A stretch of 64,000 nt of DNA from Streptomyces sp. DG1A-41 (lineage in GTDB: Bacteria; Actinomycetota; Actinomycetes; Streptomycetales; Streptomycetaceae), in the NCBI RefSeq assembly GCF_037055355.1, contig NZ_CP146350.1, positions 2,255,001 to 2,319,000 on the forward strand. The letters run 5' to 3'. A program made the translations under genes and the position numbers. Positions 16,777-27,756 of this stretch are shown here, piece after piece. The first letter of the stretch is position 1; every line of letters starts with the position of its first letter. The notes beneath the pieces were generated by a model. That model was not told where the DNA came from, did no database searches, and saw only the letters and a program-made list of their open reading frames with translations.

Positions 16777-17700
16777 CTAGGCCTGCGGTCGGCGGTGCAG
16801 GCCCAGGTTCTCGTAGATTTCCAGCGTCGCCGTGGAGTTGTTGAGCGTGATGAAGTGCAAGCCGGGCACTCCCTCGGCGAGCAGCCGCGCACAGAACTCC
16901 GTGGCGAATTCGATACCGATGGAGCGTACAGCGGCCGGATCGTCTCTTGCTGCGAGGATCCGCTCATTCAGGGCGGCCGGGAACGCGGCGTTGGTGAGGG
17001 AGCCGATCCGCTCCAGCGTCCGCACGCTGCCGATCGGCATGACCTCGGGAATGATCGGGGTGTCACAGCCGGCGGCCGAGACCCGGTCGCGCAGCCGGAG
17101 GTAGTCCTCCGGGTGGAAGAACATCTGCGTGATGGCGTAGTCCGCGCCGGCCCGGCACTTGTCGACGAAGTGGCGGACGTCGGTGTCCCAGTCGGTGGAA
17201 CGCGGGTGCATCGCCGGGAAGGCGGCGACGCCCACGCAGAAGTCGCCGGACGCCTTGATCAGCTCGACGAGTTCGGCGGCGTAGGCCAGGCCCCGGGGGT
17301 GCGGCACCCACTCGCCCATCGGGTCGCCGGGCGGGTCGCCGCGCAGGGCGAGCATGTTGCGGATCCCGGCGTCGGCGTACTGGCCGATGATGTTGCGCAG
17401 GTCGGCCACCGAGTGGTCGACCGCCGTGAGGTGCGCGATGGGCGTGAGGGTGGTGTTGGAGGCGATCGCTTCGGTCGCCTTGACCGTGCCCGCGCGGGTG
17501 GAGCCGCCCGCGCCGTAGGTCACGGAGACGAAGTCGGGCGCCACGGCCTCGACCCGGCGCAGCGCGTTCCACAGGTTCCGCTCGCCCTTCGGGGTCTTCG
17601 GGGCGTAGAACTCGAACGAGTACGTCGTTTTGCCGGTCGCGAGCATGTCGCGGACGGTGCGTGCGTGGTCCGACCTGATGGATGCGGTGCCGAGGGCCAT
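16777..17700 (-). CDS. metF: Methylenetetrahydrofolate reductase
   Basis: Reduces 5,10-methylene-THF to 5-methyl-THF, the methyl donor for methionine synthesis. The product (307 residues) shows the MetF landmarks: [16 protein letters not shown] with the catalytic Glu, [26 protein letters not shown], and [15 protein letters not shown]. The ATG has no good Shine-Dalgarno; instead TAACCT lies 6 bases upstream on the minus strand, which suggests a leaderless transcript starting at or near the ATG. Upstream is thiE on the same strand. Confidence 0.96.
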   Translation of the reverse strand: MALGTASIRSDHARTVRDMLATGKTTYSFEFYAPKTPKGERNLWNALRRVEAVAPDFVSVTYGAGGSTRAGTVKATEAIASNTTLTPIAHLTAVDHSVADLRNIIGQYADAGIRNMLALRGDPPGDPMGEWVPHPRGLAYAAELVELIKASGDFCVGVAAFPAMHPRSTDWDTDVRHFVDKCRAGADYAITQMFFHPEDYLRLRDRVSAAGCDTPIIPEVMPIGSVRTLERIGSLTNAAFPAALNERILAARDDPAAVRSIGIEFATEFCARLLAEGVPGLHFITLNNSTATLEIYENLGLHRRPQA

Positions 17701-17768
17701 ACCGGCAGGTTAGCCAGGGGCGGTCGGTCCCCCAACCAGGGGCCGACATTTGCCCGATTTGTGCACTT

Positions 17769-17789
17769 GTTGTCCATCCCTTGGACAAC
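17769..17789. promoter_or_regulatory. Inverted repeat between thiE and metF
   Basis: GTTGTCCA and TGGACAAC form an 8-base-pair stem with a 5-base loop. It lies 8 bases after the thiE stop and 69 bases before the metF start. It could end thiE transcription or act as an operator for metF. Confidence 0.4.
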
Positions 17790-17796
17790 CGGCGTT

Positions 17797-18456
17797 CTAC
17801 TTCTCCCGCAGCCTCTTGGCGAACTCGGCCGCCGCCGCCCCCGGGTCGTCGGCCTCGGTGACAGCCCGTACGACGACGGCGCGCCGGGCTCCCGCCTCCA
17901 GGACCTGGTCGAGATTGCCGAGGTCGATGCCGCCGATGGCGAACCAGGGGCGGTCGGTGCCGAGCGCGGCGGTGTACCGGACGAGGTCCAGGCCGGGGGC
18001 ATGGCGGCCGGGCTTGGTGGGGGTGGGCCAGCAGGGGCCGGTGCAGAAGTAGTCCACGCCGTCCTGGACGGCGGCCGCGGCCGCCTCGGACTCGGCGTGC
18101 GTGGAGCGGCCGATCAGGACGTCGTCGCCGAGGATCGCGCGGGCCGCGCGGACCGGGAGGTCGCCCTGGCCGAGGTGCAGTACGTCGGAGCCGGCGGCGT
18201 GGGCGACGTCCGCGCGGTCGTTGACCGCGAGCAGCTTGCCGTGCCGGGCACAGGCGTCGGCGAAGACGGCCAGGTGCTCCAGCTCCTCGGCCGCCTCCAT
18301 GCCCTTGTCCCGCAACTGCACGATGTCGACCCCGCCCGCCAGCACGGTGTCCAGGAACTCCACGAGATCGCCCTGCCGCTTGCGCGCGTCGGTGCAGAGG
18401 TAGACCCGGGCGTCGGCGAGCTGGGCGCGGGCGGTGGTGGTGGCGGTGCCGGCCAT
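17797..18456 (-). CDS. thiE: Thiamine-phosphate synthase
   Basis: Couples the thiazole phosphate to HMP pyrophosphate, giving thiamine monophosphate. The product (219 residues) has [46 protein letters not shown], and [21 protein letters not shown], all ThiE signatures. ATG 18454-18456 is preceded on the minus strand by GGGGGACC. No TPP riboswitch motif was seen upstream; the only one in the window precedes thiO. It is separated from thiO-thiS-thiG by two unrelated genes. Confidence 0.95.
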   Translation of the reverse strand: MAGTATTTARAQLADARVYLCTDARKRQGDLVEFLDTVLAGGVDIVQLRDKGMEAAEELEHLAVFADACARHGKLLAVNDRADVAHAAGSDVLHLGQGDLPVRAARAILGDDVLIGRSTHAESEAAAAAVQDGVDYFCTGPCWPTPTKPGRHAPGLDLVRYTAALGTDRPWFAIGGIDLGNLDQVLEAGARRAVVVRAVTEADDPGAAAAEFAKRLREK

Positions 18457-18501
18457 GCGGTCCCCCTGGTTGTCGGTGGCGTACAGGTGCGGGGTGCGCC
18501 T

Positions 18502-18620
18502 GTGGCGGCGCACGGCTGCGGGTGCACCCGTGGTTGCGCACGAGCGCGGGTACGGGTACGCCCATGGTGGCGCACGGACGCGGGGATGCACCCGTGGCGG
18601 CGTACCGGTGCAGCTGCCAC
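18502..18620. repeat. Four imperfect ~30-base direct repeats upstream of thiE
   Basis: Units start at 18502, 18530, 18564 and 18594; each begins GTGGCGGCGCACG or a variant (ATGGTGGCGCACG in the third) and three end in a CACCC- or CGCCC-type run. They occupy part of the 477-base gap between thiE and the Rv2175c-type gene. No convincing protein is encoded there. Confidence 0.5.
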
Positions 18621-18803
18621 CGGCACGGGTGGCACCTCGCGTCCGTACACCACCTGAGCGCGGTACGGGACGGGACGCGGGCGCCCGCGCCGTGGCGGGC
18701 CGGCGTGCGGCACCCTTGCGCACGGCATGCGACCAGGGCGCCGTAGCGCCCCGCTCCGGTGTCCGGTACAGGCCCGCCAGGACGTCGCGCAGGGCCCGCC
18801 TCA

Positions 18804-18835
18804 GGCGGCCCACGCCCGGCCGGGCGTGGGCCGCC
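18804..18835. terminator. 32-base perfect palindrome
   Basis: GGCGGCCCACGCCCGG is followed directly by its reverse complement, giving a 16-base-pair arm with no spacer. It lies 99 bases past the end of the minus-strand Rv2175c-type gene and is the likely terminator for it. A 16-base direct repeat (CACCGGGCGGTTGTTC at 18867, one mismatch at 18905) lies between. Confidence 0.6.
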
Positions 18836-18933
18836 CACGGCCGGGACCCCAGGGCCCCGGCCCTCACACCGGGCGGTTGTTCAGGTCCGGTCCCGCTCGC
18901 ACGGCACCGGACGGTTGTTCGATCGAGGTCGGG

Positions 18934-19299
18934 TCAGACCGCGAGCGCCTGGGCTCGGCGCTTCACCTCCGTGCCGCGATTCTCGCTCAGGGCCTGTGCC
19001 GGCGTGCCGGGCAGGCTCGGGTCGGGGGTGAAGAGCCACTCCAGCATCTCTTCGACCGTGAAACCGTCGTCCCGCAGGAGCGTCAGGGTCCCGGACAGGC
19101 CCTTGACGACCTTGTCCCCGTCGATGAAGGCCGCGGGGACGTGCAGTGCGCGGTTCTCACCGCGGCGTACGGCGATGAGCTGGCCCTCCTTGACCAGCTG
19201 CCGCACGCGCGTCACCTCGACGCCGAGCTGTTCGGCGATGTCGGGGAGGGTGAGCCAGGCAGGGACGAGAGCATCGATCTTTGCGTCAATCTCGGTCAC
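18934..19299 (-). CDS. Rv2175c-family DNA-binding protein
   Basis: The product is 121 residues. An N-terminal winged-helix/HTH-like region reads WLTLPDIAEQLGVEVTRVRQLVKEGQL, followed by a C-terminal domain with FTVEEMLEWLF. In M. tuberculosis Rv2175c is a nucleoid-type DNA-binding protein phosphorylated by the neighbouring kinase PknL. Here a PASTA kinase lies about 4 kb away at 23254. GTG 19297-19299 is chosen because the domain starts there (VTEIDAKIDALVP). The Shine-Dalgarno is weak. Confidence 0.85.
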   Translation of the reverse strand: MTEIDAKIDALVPAWLTLPDIAEQLGVEVTRVRQLVKEGQLIAVRRGENRALHVPAAFIDGDKVVKGLSGTLTLLRDDGFTVEEMLEWLFTPDPSLPGTPAQALSENRGTEVKRRAQALAV

Positions 19300-19376
19300 G
19301 GAAACCAGCCTGCCATCCCCCACTGACAGTCGGAAGTCGGGCCCGCCCACCTGGGCGGACACGCACCCCTGTCCAG

Positions 19377-20618
19377 CTACGCCGTCGCCGCCTTCAACGG
19401 CCTCGCCGGATCCGCCAGCAAGGCCGGATTCATCGGCGTGCCGGACTCGATCAGGCGGCGGCCCTGCGCCAGGTCCCGGGGGCGGCCCACCGCCAGCAGC
19501 GCGACCAGCCGGTCGCCGCGGAGCCAGCAGACCGTCCAGGCCGGTCCGGCCGGGTCGCCCCGCCACAGGGTCGTGTCGGCGGCCGCGTGATGCCCCGCGT
19601 ACTGCACGAACCGCCCGAACTGCTCGGACCAGAAGTACGGCACCGGATCGTACACCGCCGGGGTCTCCGCCGAGGCCTGCCCGACGATGTTCACGGCGAC
19701 CGTGCGCGGCCCCTGGAGGGCGTTGTCCCAGTGGTGCACCAGCAGGCGCTCGCCGTACCGGCCCGAGGGGAAGGAGGCGCAGTCGCCGACCGCGTACACG
19801 TCGGGCACCGACGAACGCAGGTGCTGGTCGGCCACGATCTCGCCGTGCGCGCCCAGCTCGATCCCGGAGCCGGACAGCCAGGCCGTGGCCGGACGGGCGC
19901 CGATGCCGACGACGACCGCGCCCGCGGGCAGCCGCGAGCCGTCGTCGAGAACCACCGCGCCGGGTTCCACACGCTCCACGCGCGCGTGCGTCCGCAGCAC
20001 GGCACCCGCGTCGGCGTACCAGCCGGTCATCGGCGCGGCGACCTCGGCGGGCAGCGCCCCGGCGAGCGGCCGTTCGGCGGCCTCCACGACGGTCACCGCG
20101 CAGCCCGCCTCGCGCGCGGCCGTGGCGAACTCCGCGCCGATCCAGCCCGCGCCGACGACCACGATGTCGTGCCGGCGGGCCAGCACCGGCCGCAGCCGCT
20201 CGGCGTCGTCCAGGGTGCGCAGCAGATGCACGCCCGGCACGCCCTCGGCCCCGCTCAGCCGGATCGGTTCGGCACCTGTCGCGACGACCAGGACGTCGTA
20301 CGGCACGGGCCCGTCCTCGGTGTCCAGCTCGTGGTCGCCGGGGCGCAGGCCCCGCACCTCGCAGCCGAGCCGCAGTTCGATGCCGAGGGCCTCGAAGTCG
20401 ACGTCGAAGGCGGAGCCCTCGGCCTTGCCGAGCAGGACGGCCTTGGACAAGGGGGGCCGGTCGTACGGCTGGTGGGGCTCGGCGCCGATCAGGCTCACGG
20501 TGCCGGTGAAGCCCTGCTCGCGCAGGGCGACCGCGGTCTGCACACCGGCCATGCCCGCGCCCGCCACGACGACGCGCCGGGGCGCGGACGAACCTGCTTC
20601 CTGCGTCTGCTCGCTCAC
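19377..20618 (-). CDS. Ferredoxin-reductase-type FAD/NAD(P)H oxidoreductase
   Basis: The product (413 residues) has two dinucleotide-binding folds: VVVAGAGMAGVQTAVALREQG for FAD and IVVVGAGWIGAEFATAARE for NAD(P)H, plus DVYAVGDCASFPSGRYGE, the FAD-contacting motif, and a C-terminal reductase domain (YFWSEQFGRFVQYAG). Relatives supply electrons to ferredoxins or P450s. GTG 20616-20618 has GGTGAT upstream. ATG 20642 is also in frame but lies inside an operator-like palindrome. The gene is divergent from the thiO operon. Its electron acceptor is not encoded adjacent. Confidence 0.87.
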   Translation of the reverse strand: MSEQTQEAGSSAPRRVVVAGAGMAGVQTAVALREQGFTGTVSLIGAEPHQPYDRPPLSKAVLLGKAEGSAFDVDFEALGIELRLGCEVRGLRPGDHELDTEDGPVPYDVLVVATGAEPIRLSGAEGVPGVHLLRTLDDAERLRPVLARRHDIVVVGAGWIGAEFATAAREAGCAVTVVEAAERPLAGALPAEVAAPMTGWYADAGAVLRTHARVERVEPGAVVLDDGSRLPAGAVVVGIGARPATAWLSGSGIELGAHGEIVADQHLRSSVPDVYAVGDCASFPSGRYGERLLVHHWDNALQGPRTVAVNIVGQASAETPAVYDPVPYFWSEQFGRFVQYAGHHAAADTTLWRGDPAGPAWTVCWLRGDRLVALLAVGRPRDLAQGRRLIESGTPMNPALLADPARPLKAATA

Positions 20619-20634
20619 CTGATCACCATAGACA

Positions 20635-20651
20635 ACTGACATTTTGTCAGT
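20635..20651. promoter_or_regulatory. Inverted repeat ACTGACA-TTT-TGTCAGT
   Basis: Perfect 7-base arms around a 3-base spacer, followed by a further CAGT direct repeat. It sits 17 bases before the GTG start of the flavoprotein gene. Its half-site (ACTGAC) equals that of the palindrome at 10128, which may mean a related TetR-type regulator. No cognate gene is adjacent. Confidence 0.4.
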
Positions 20652-20774
20652 CAGTTCTCATGTGCAGTGACCTGCTTCACGACGCCCGTCCCGCTGCACG
20701 CCTGCGCGAGGCCTTGGCGGTGGCTCCCCTACTGCGCCGTACGGCATCCGGCTAGGGTGGGTGGCCAACGTAAG

Positions 20775-20874
20775 GCACTCGCGGGAGCCCGGACGCACCG
20801 GGCTGAGAGGGAGGCTGGCGGCCTCCGACCGTACGAACCTGATCCGGGTCATGCCGGCGAAGGGAGGGGCTGGA
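20775..20874 (+). ncRNA. TPP riboswitch
   Basis: Both conserved thi-box elements are present with correct spacing: GGGCTGAGAGGG (CTGAGA at 20803-20808) and ACGAACCTGATCCGGGTC (CCTGATC around 20838), closed by GGGAGCCCGG upstream and GCGAAGGGAGGGG downstream. The closing strand contains the GGGAGG used as the thiO ribosome-binding site, so TPP binding likely blocks translation. It governs thiO-thiS-thiG. Exact ends are estimated. Confidence 0.93.
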
Positions 20875-20879
20875 CGCCC

Positions 20880-23046
<2,167 letters not shown>

Positions 23047-23056
23047 GCCGGCGTCG

Positions 23057-23140
23057 GTGCTGGGGCGGGGCGTTGCGCCCGGCGTAGCGGGTGCCGCTTC
23101 TTCGGGGGGCGCCGCCCCAGCGGCACGACTGCCCGCAGCT
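23057..23140. repeat. Dispersed intergenic repeat, copy 1
   Basis: This stretch shares the core GCCGCCCCAGCGGCACGACT (23111-23130) and flanking GGTGCTGG...GGGTGCCGC blocks with the segment at 40566-40663. It is a Streptomyces-type extragenic repeat lying just after thiG, and its hairpin potential may end that operon. Confidence 0.5.
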
Positions 23141-23240
23141 CGGCGGGACGGCGCCGCAGCGGCGGCCTGACGCACGTCACAGGTCCGCTTCAGTCGCGAC
23201 CCGAAAGCAGCCGGGGCGACGGGGTGTCAGTCGCGGCTCG

Positions 23241-23246
23241 TACACT
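23241..23246 (+). promoter_or_regulatory. -10 element TACACT for a leaderless kinase mRNA
   Basis: TACACT fits TANNNT and ends 7 bases before the GTG at 23254. That spacing would start transcription at the start codon itself. No clear -35 was identified. Confidence 0.45.
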
Positions 23247-23253
23247 CGCCTGC

Positions 23254-25188
23254 GTGGACACGACCCTTCAGGACCCCTTGGTCGGGCAGGTGCTCGACGG
23301 CCGGTATCGCATCGACGCGAGGATCGCGGTCGGCGGGATGGCCACGGTCTACCGGGCCGTGGACACCCGGCTCGACCGGGTCCTCGCGCTCAAGGTGATG
23401 CACCCCTCGCTCGCGGTCGACGGCTCGTTCGTCGAGCGGTTCATCCGCGAGGCGAAGTCGGTGGCCCGGCTGGCCCACCCGAACGTGGTGCAGGTGTTCG
23501 ACCAGGGCACCGACGGCAGTTACGTCTACCTCGCCATGGAGTACGTCGCGGGCTGCACCCTGCGGGACGTGCTGCGAGAGCGCGGGGCCCTTCAGCCGCG
23601 TGCCGCCCTGGACATCCTGGAGCCGGTACTGGCCGCGCTGGGCGCCGCGCACCGCGCCGGGTTCGTGCACCGGGACATGAAGCCCGAGAACGTTTTGATA
23701 GGGGACGACGGCCGGGTCAAGGTCGCCGACTTCGGGCTCGTACGGGCCGTGGACACGGTGACGAACACCACCGGCACCGTGCTCGGCACGGTCTCGTACC
23801 TCGCCCCCGAGCAGATAGAGAACGGCACCGCCGACCCCCGAGTCGACGTGTACGCGTGCGGCGTGATGCTGTACGAGATGCTGACCGGCGACAAGCCGCA
23901 CGACGGGGACTCCCCGGCCGTGATCCTCTACAAGCATCTGCACGAGGACGTCCCGCCGCCCTCGGCCGCCGTGCCCGGTCTGGCGTACGAGCTGGACGAG
24001 ATGGTGGCCTCGGCGACCGCCCGCACCCCGGACATCCGCCCGCACGACGCGGTGGCGCTGCTCGCACAGGTCCGTGGCGGGCGCGGCCGGCTGACCTTGG
24101 AGCAGCTGGACGCGGTCCCGCCGCAGGCCCTCGCCGCGGACCACGACAACGCCGACGACCGGACGAGCGTGATCCCGCGCGCGCTGGCCACGCCGCGACC
24201 GCTGCCCGTCAACGAGGACGAGGAGGGCTCCGCGGCCGCGCTCAACCGCACCAGCCGCTTCGAGTCCCCGCCACCCCCGCCGTCCCGGCGCCGCTCGGGG
24301 CCCCGGCGCGGCCCGACGGCGATCGTCGTCGCCGTCCTGCTCGTGCTCGGCCTCGGCACCGGCATCTGGTACATCAACTCGGGACAGTTCACCGAGGTCC
24401 CCCCGCTGCTGGCGAAGACCCAGGCGCAGGCCGAGGACCGGCTGGCGGACGCCGGGCTGGAGCTCGGCAAGGTCGAGCACGCCTACAGCGACACCGTGGA
24501 GCGCGGCCGGGTCATCAGCAGCGACCCCAAGGCCGGGACCCGGATCCGCGGCAACGACTCGGTGAGCATCACCGTCTCCGACGGCCCCCAGAACGTGCGG
24601 GTGCCCGCCCTGGAGGGCCAGCGGCTGGACAAGGCGCGGTCCCTGTTGAAGCAGGACGGGCTGGAGCCGGGCATGGTCACCCGGGAGTTCAGCGAGGACG
24701 TGCCCAGGGGCTCGGTGATCTCCGCACGACCGGCCGACGGCACGAAGGTGCGCGCGGGTACGGCCGTCGCGCTCGTCGTCAGCAAGGGCAGCCCCATCGA
24801 CATCCCCGACGTCACCGGTGACGACCTGGCCGACGCCAGGGCCGAGCTTCAGGACGCCGGTCTCAAGGTGGAAATCGCCGCGGAGCGGGTCACCTCCTCC
24901 GAGTTCGACGAGGGCCAGGTCGCCGAGCAGAGCCCGGGCCCCGGCGGCCGGGCGGCCGAGGGTGACACGGTGACGCTGACGGTGTCCAAGGGTCCGGAGA
25001 TGATCGAGGTCCCGGACGTGGTCGGCGACAGCGTCGACGACGCCACGCGGGAGCTGAAGAGCGCCGGATTCCAGGTCGACGAGGACCGAGGACTGCTCGG
25101 CCTGTTCGGCGACACGGTGAAGGGCCAGTCCGTGAAGGGCGGGGAGACCGCGCCCAAGGGCTCGACGATCACCATCAAGATCAGGTGA
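23254..25188 (+). CDS. PASTA-domain Ser/Thr protein kinase
   Basis: PknB-type transmembrane kinase of 644 residues. The kinase domain (about 18-280) has GGMATVYRA, the ATP Lys47, HRDMKPEN with catalytic Asp141, DFG at 159-161, and APEQ. A disordered linker leads to one membrane helix (AIVVAVLLVLGLGTGIWYI) and four extracellular PASTA repeats, which sense peptidoglycan fragments. GTG 23254 is preferred over GTG 23224 because a -10-like TACACT lies 7 bases before it. The domain build is PknB-like, while the position near an Rv2175c homologue matches PknL of mycobacteria. Likely substrates are division or cell-wall regulators. Confidence 0.95.
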   Translation: MDTTLQDPLVGQVLDGRYRIDARIAVGGMATVYRAVDTRLDRVLALKVMHPSLAVDGSFVERFIREAKSVARLAHPNVVQVFDQGTDGSYVYLAMEYVAGCTLRDVLRERGALQPRAALDILEPVLAALGAAHRAGFVHRDMKPENVLIGDDGRVKVADFGLVRAVDTVTNTTGTVLGTVSYLAPEQIENGTADPRVDVYACGVMLYEMLTGDKPHDGDSPAVILYKHLHEDVPPPSAAVPGLAYELDEMVASATARTPDIRPHDAVALLAQVRGGRGRLTLEQLDAVPPQALAADHDNADDRTSVIPRALATPRPLPVNEDEEGSAAALNRTSRFESPPPPPSRRRSGPRRGPTAIVVAVLLVLGLGTGIWYINSGQFTEVPPLLAKTQAQAEDRLADAGLELGKVEHAYSDTVERGRVISSDPKAGTRIRGNDSVSITVSDGPQNVRVPALEGQRLDKARSLLKQDGLEPGMVTREFSEDVPRGSVISARPADGTKVRAGTAVALVVSKGSPIDIPDVTGDDLADARAELQDAGLKVEIAAERVTSSEFDEGQVAEQSPGPGGRAAEGDTVTLTVSKGPEMIEVPDVVGDSVDDATRELKSAGFQVDEDRGLLGLFGDTVKGQSVKGGETAPKGSTITIKIR

Positions 25189-25247
25189 CGGGCGCGGGCG
25201 GGGAGCCCCTGGACGGGGCAGGGCCGGGCGCATGACACCCTGAACGG

Positions 25248-26126
25248 GTGAACAATCAGTTGTCCGGCCCCTCCCGCAACCCCGTGGGCGGCCACGTCCC
25301 CGTGGCCGGTGGGCTCCACTCCGCCGGTCTGTCCTACGCCCGTGAGCTGAAGGCGGAGACCGTCCAGGTCTTCGTCGCCAACCCGCGCGGCTGGGCCACT
25401 CCGGCCGGGAATCCGAAGCAGGACGAGGCGTTCCGCGCCGCGTGCGAGGCCGAGTCGATCCCGGCCTATGTCCACGCCCCCTACCTGATCAACTTCGGCT
25501 CGCACACCGAGGCGACCGTGGAGCGGTCGGTGGAGTCCCTGCGGCACTCGCTGCGCCGCGGGCGGGAGATCGGGGCGCTGGGCGTGGTCGTGCACACCGG
25601 CAGCGCGACCGGCGGCCGGGAGCGGTCGGTGGCGCTGAAGCAGGTACGGGAGCATCTGCTGCCGCTGCTCGACGAGCTGACCCACGACGACGACCCGTGC
25701 CTGCTGCTGGAGTCGACCGCCGGCCAGGGCGCCTCCCTGTGCTCACGGACATGGGACTTCGGCCCGTACTTCGAGGCGCTGGACGCCCATCCGATGCTGG
25801 GCGTGTGCCTGGACACCTGCCACATCTTCGCCGCCGGGCACGACCTGACCGGCCCCAGCGGCATGCACCGGACGCTGGACCTGCTGGTGGACACGGTCGG
25901 CGAGGGCCGGCTGAGACTGATCCACGCCAACGACTCCAAGGACGTGGTGGGCGCGCACAAGGACCGGCACGAGAACATCGGCGTGGGCCACATCGGCGAG
26001 GACCCGTTCCGGGCCCTGATGACGCACCCCGCGACCGAGGGCGTGCCGCTGATCATCGAAACGCCGGGCGGGAGGCAGGGGCACGCGGCGGACGTGGAGC
26101 GGCTGAAGAAGCTGCGCGACCGCTGA
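25248..26126 (+). CDS. nfo: Endonuclease IV (deoxyribonuclease IV)
   Basis: AP endonuclease of the xylose-isomerase-like TIM-barrel group, acting in base excision repair. The 292-residue product has GGHVPVAGGLHSAGLSYARE at the N-terminus, zinc-ligand motifs VHAPYLIN, VVHTGSA, LESTAGQG, GVCLDTCHIFAAGHD, IHANDSKDVVGAHKDRHENI and PLIIETPG, all in the expected order. The GTG at 25248 starts the coding region; no strong Shine-Dalgarno is visible. It stands alone between the kinase and a convergent gene. Confidence 0.93.
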   Translation: MNNQLSGPSRNPVGGHVPVAGGLHSAGLSYARELKAETVQVFVANPRGWATPAGNPKQDEAFRAACEAESIPAYVHAPYLINFGSHTEATVERSVESLRHSLRRGREIGALGVVVHTGSATGGRERSVALKQVREHLLPLLDELTHDDDPCLLLESTAGQGASLCSRTWDFGPYFEALDAHPMLGVCLDTCHIFAAGHDLTGPSGMHRTLDLLVDTVGEGRLRLIHANDSKDVVGAHKDRHENIGVGHIGEDPFRALMTHPATEGVPLIIETPGGRQGHAADVERLKKLRDR

Positions 26127-26140
26127 AGGCCGCAGAGGCG

Positions 26141-26791
26141 TCAGAGGTCGGGGCCGTCCCCGGGCTCCTCCTGGTACGAGTAGCGCTGCTCCCGCCAGGG
26201 GTCGCCGATGTTGTGGTAGCCGCGCTCCTCCCAGAAGCCGCGCCGGTCGGCGGTCATGTACTCCACGCCGCGCACCCACTTGGGGCCCTTCCAGGCGTAC
26301 AGGTGGGGCACGATCAGGCGCAGCGGGAAGCCGTGCTCGGCGGTGAGCAGCTCGCCGTCCTTGTGGGTGGCGAACAGGGTGTGCTCGGAGGCGAAGTCGT
26401 ACAGCCGGAGGTTGGAGCTGAATCCGTATTCCGCCCACACCATCACATGGGTGACGTCGTCCGCGGGCGGCGCGATGTCGAGAATCGTACGCGCGGGGAT
26501 GCCGCCCCACTCGGCGCCCAGCATGCTGAACTTCGTGACGCAGTGCAGATCGGCCACGACGGTGGTGTAGGGCAGGGCCGTGAACTCCTCGTGGGTCCAG
26601 CAGTGCTTGCCGCCGTCCGCCGTGGCGCCGAAGACCCTGAACTCCCAGCGCTCGGGCCGGAACTTGGGGACGGGCCCGTAGTGCGTGACCGGCCAGCCGC
26701 GCTGTACCCGCTGTCCCGGCGGAAGCCCGGGCTGCGTCGCTCCTGCCGGATCGCGCCCTTCTCCCGATTCGTGTCCCACCGGCTGACCCAT
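26141..26791 (-). CDS. Sulfite-oxidase-like molybdopterin oxidoreductase
   Basis: The product (216 residues) corresponds to the molybdopterin-binding domain of the sulfite oxidase family. Cys84 in ADLHCVTKFSMLG is the predicted Mo ligand; LYDFASEHTLFA and GFPLRLIVPHLYAWKGPKWV are typical of the family. No Tat or Sec signal is seen, so it is probably cytoplasmic. ATG 26789-26791 follows GGATGGAG on the minus strand. The physiological substrate and redox partner are unknown. Confidence 0.9.
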   Translation of the reverse strand: MGQPVGHESGEGRDPAGATQPGLPPGQRVQRGWPVTHYGPVPKFRPERWEFRVFGATADGGKHCWTHEEFTALPYTTVVADLHCVTKFSMLGAEWGGIPARTILDIAPPADDVTHVMVWAEYGFSSNLRLYDFASEHTLFATHKDGELLTAEHGFPLRLIVPHLYAWKGPKWVRGVEYMTADRRGFWEERGYHNIGDPWREQRYSYQEEPGDGPDL

Positions 26792-26965
26792 GACTCCATC
26801 CTGACAGACCCCGGGTGATGCCCCTGACCGGGGCCACCCCAAACAGGGCAATCAGGACTAAGCATGCCCTTACTTACTAAGTGAAGACTTACTGGACGAT
26901 CTTCGTCGCCGGTGGAATCATGCGGCGCAACCTGCCAGTTCCCCCGCGTGGAAGGAGCCTCTGCG

Positions 26966-27442
26966 ATGCAGGGCGACCCCGAGGTTCTCGAATTCCTGAA
27001 CGAGCAGTTGACCGGCGAGCTGACGGCGATCAATCAGTACTGGCTGCACTACCGGATCCAGGACAACAAGGGCTGGACCAAGCTCGCCAAGTACACGCGT
27101 GAAGAATCCATCGACGAGATGAAGCACGCGGACAAGATCACCGAACGCATCCTCATGCTGGATGGCCTGCCCAACTACCAGCGGCTCTTCCACGTACGGG
27201 TCGGCCAGACGGTCACCGAGATGTTCCAGGCCGATCGCCAGGTCGAGGTCGAGGCGATCGACCGCCTCAAGCGCGGTATCGAGGTGATGCGCAGCAAGGG
27301 CGACATCACGTCGGCGAACCTCTTCGAGTCGATCCTCGAGGACGAGGAGCACCACATCGACTACCTGGACACGCAGCTGGAGCTCATCGACAAGCTCGGT
27401 GAGGCGCTGTACCTCGCGCAGCAGATCGAGCAGCCGAGTTAG
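26966..27442 (+). CDS. bfr: Bacterioferritin
   Basis: Iron-storage 24-mer subunit with haem. The 158-residue length is standard. Ferroxidase and haem residues are in place: Glu18, Tyr25, Glu51, haem ligand Met52 and His54 (EESIDEMKHADKI), with the second half EDEEHHIDYLDTQLELI. GAAGGAG precedes ATG 26966. Its stop overlaps that of the convergent bfd gene. The upstream ACTTACTAAGTGAAGACTTAC region (26870-26892) is AT-rich and probably holds the promoter. Confidence 0.97.
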   Translation: MQGDPEVLEFLNEQLTGELTAINQYWLHYRIQDNKGWTKLAKYTREESIDEMKHADKITERILMLDGLPNYQRLFHVRVGQTVTEMFQADRQVEVEAIDRLKRGIEVMRSKGDITSANLFESILEDEEHHIDYLDTQLELIDKLGEALYLAQQIEQPS

Positions 27443-27663
27443 GCGGCGTCTTCCAGCTCCGCGAGCACCGGCTGACCCCGGTCGGCCATCTCACGGCGAG
27501 GGCACGCACCCCTGCCCAGGATCGCCTGGATGCGGCGTACGCACGACCCGCAGTCCGTGCCCGCCTTGCAGGCGGAGGCTATCTGCCGAGGGGTGCAGGC
27601 GCCGCCGTCCGCGTGCTGCTTGACCTGCTGCTCGGTGATCCCGAAGCAACTGCACACGTACAC
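27439..27663 (-). CDS. bfd: Bacterioferritin-associated ferredoxin Bfd
   Basis: Small [2Fe-2S] protein that passes electrons to bacterioferritin for iron release. The 74-residue product has the Cys-x-Cys / Cys-x2-Cys arrangement (VCSCFGIT and DCGSC) of BFD-like domains. GTG 27661-27663 is chosen because GGGAGG lies 8-9 bases upstream; the GTG at 27670-27672 overlaps that Shine-Dalgarno. An iron box lies 46 bases upstream, so expression should rise on iron starvation. It is convergent with bfr, the stop codons overlapping by two bases. Confidence 0.93.
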   Translation of the reverse strand: MYVCSCFGITEQQVKQHADGGACTPRQIASACKAGTDCGSCVRRIQAILGRGACPRREMADRGQPVLAELEDAA

Positions 27664-27708
27664 GCGGTCCACCTCCCGACAGGTCGTTCCAAGGCGCCGT
27701 CCCCGTTG

Positions 27709-27727
27709 ATCGGTGAGGCTAACCTAA
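27709..27727. promoter_or_regulatory. DmdR/IdeR iron box upstream of bfd
   Basis: The 19 bases ending GGCTAACCTAA match 16 of 19 positions of the IdeR/DmdR consensus TTAGGTTAGGCTAACCTAA. It lies directly upstream of bfd and would repress it when iron is plentiful. Confidence 0.75.
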
Positions 27728-27756
27728 CCTTACCCGCCAGGTGCGCGGCACAAAAG

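Noticed and set aside
18934..19566. A longer start for the Rv2175c-type gene
   Set aside because: The extra N-terminus is Gly/Pro/Arg-rich, overlaps the neighbouring gene end, and lacks family similarity; GTG 19299 begins the recognisable domain.
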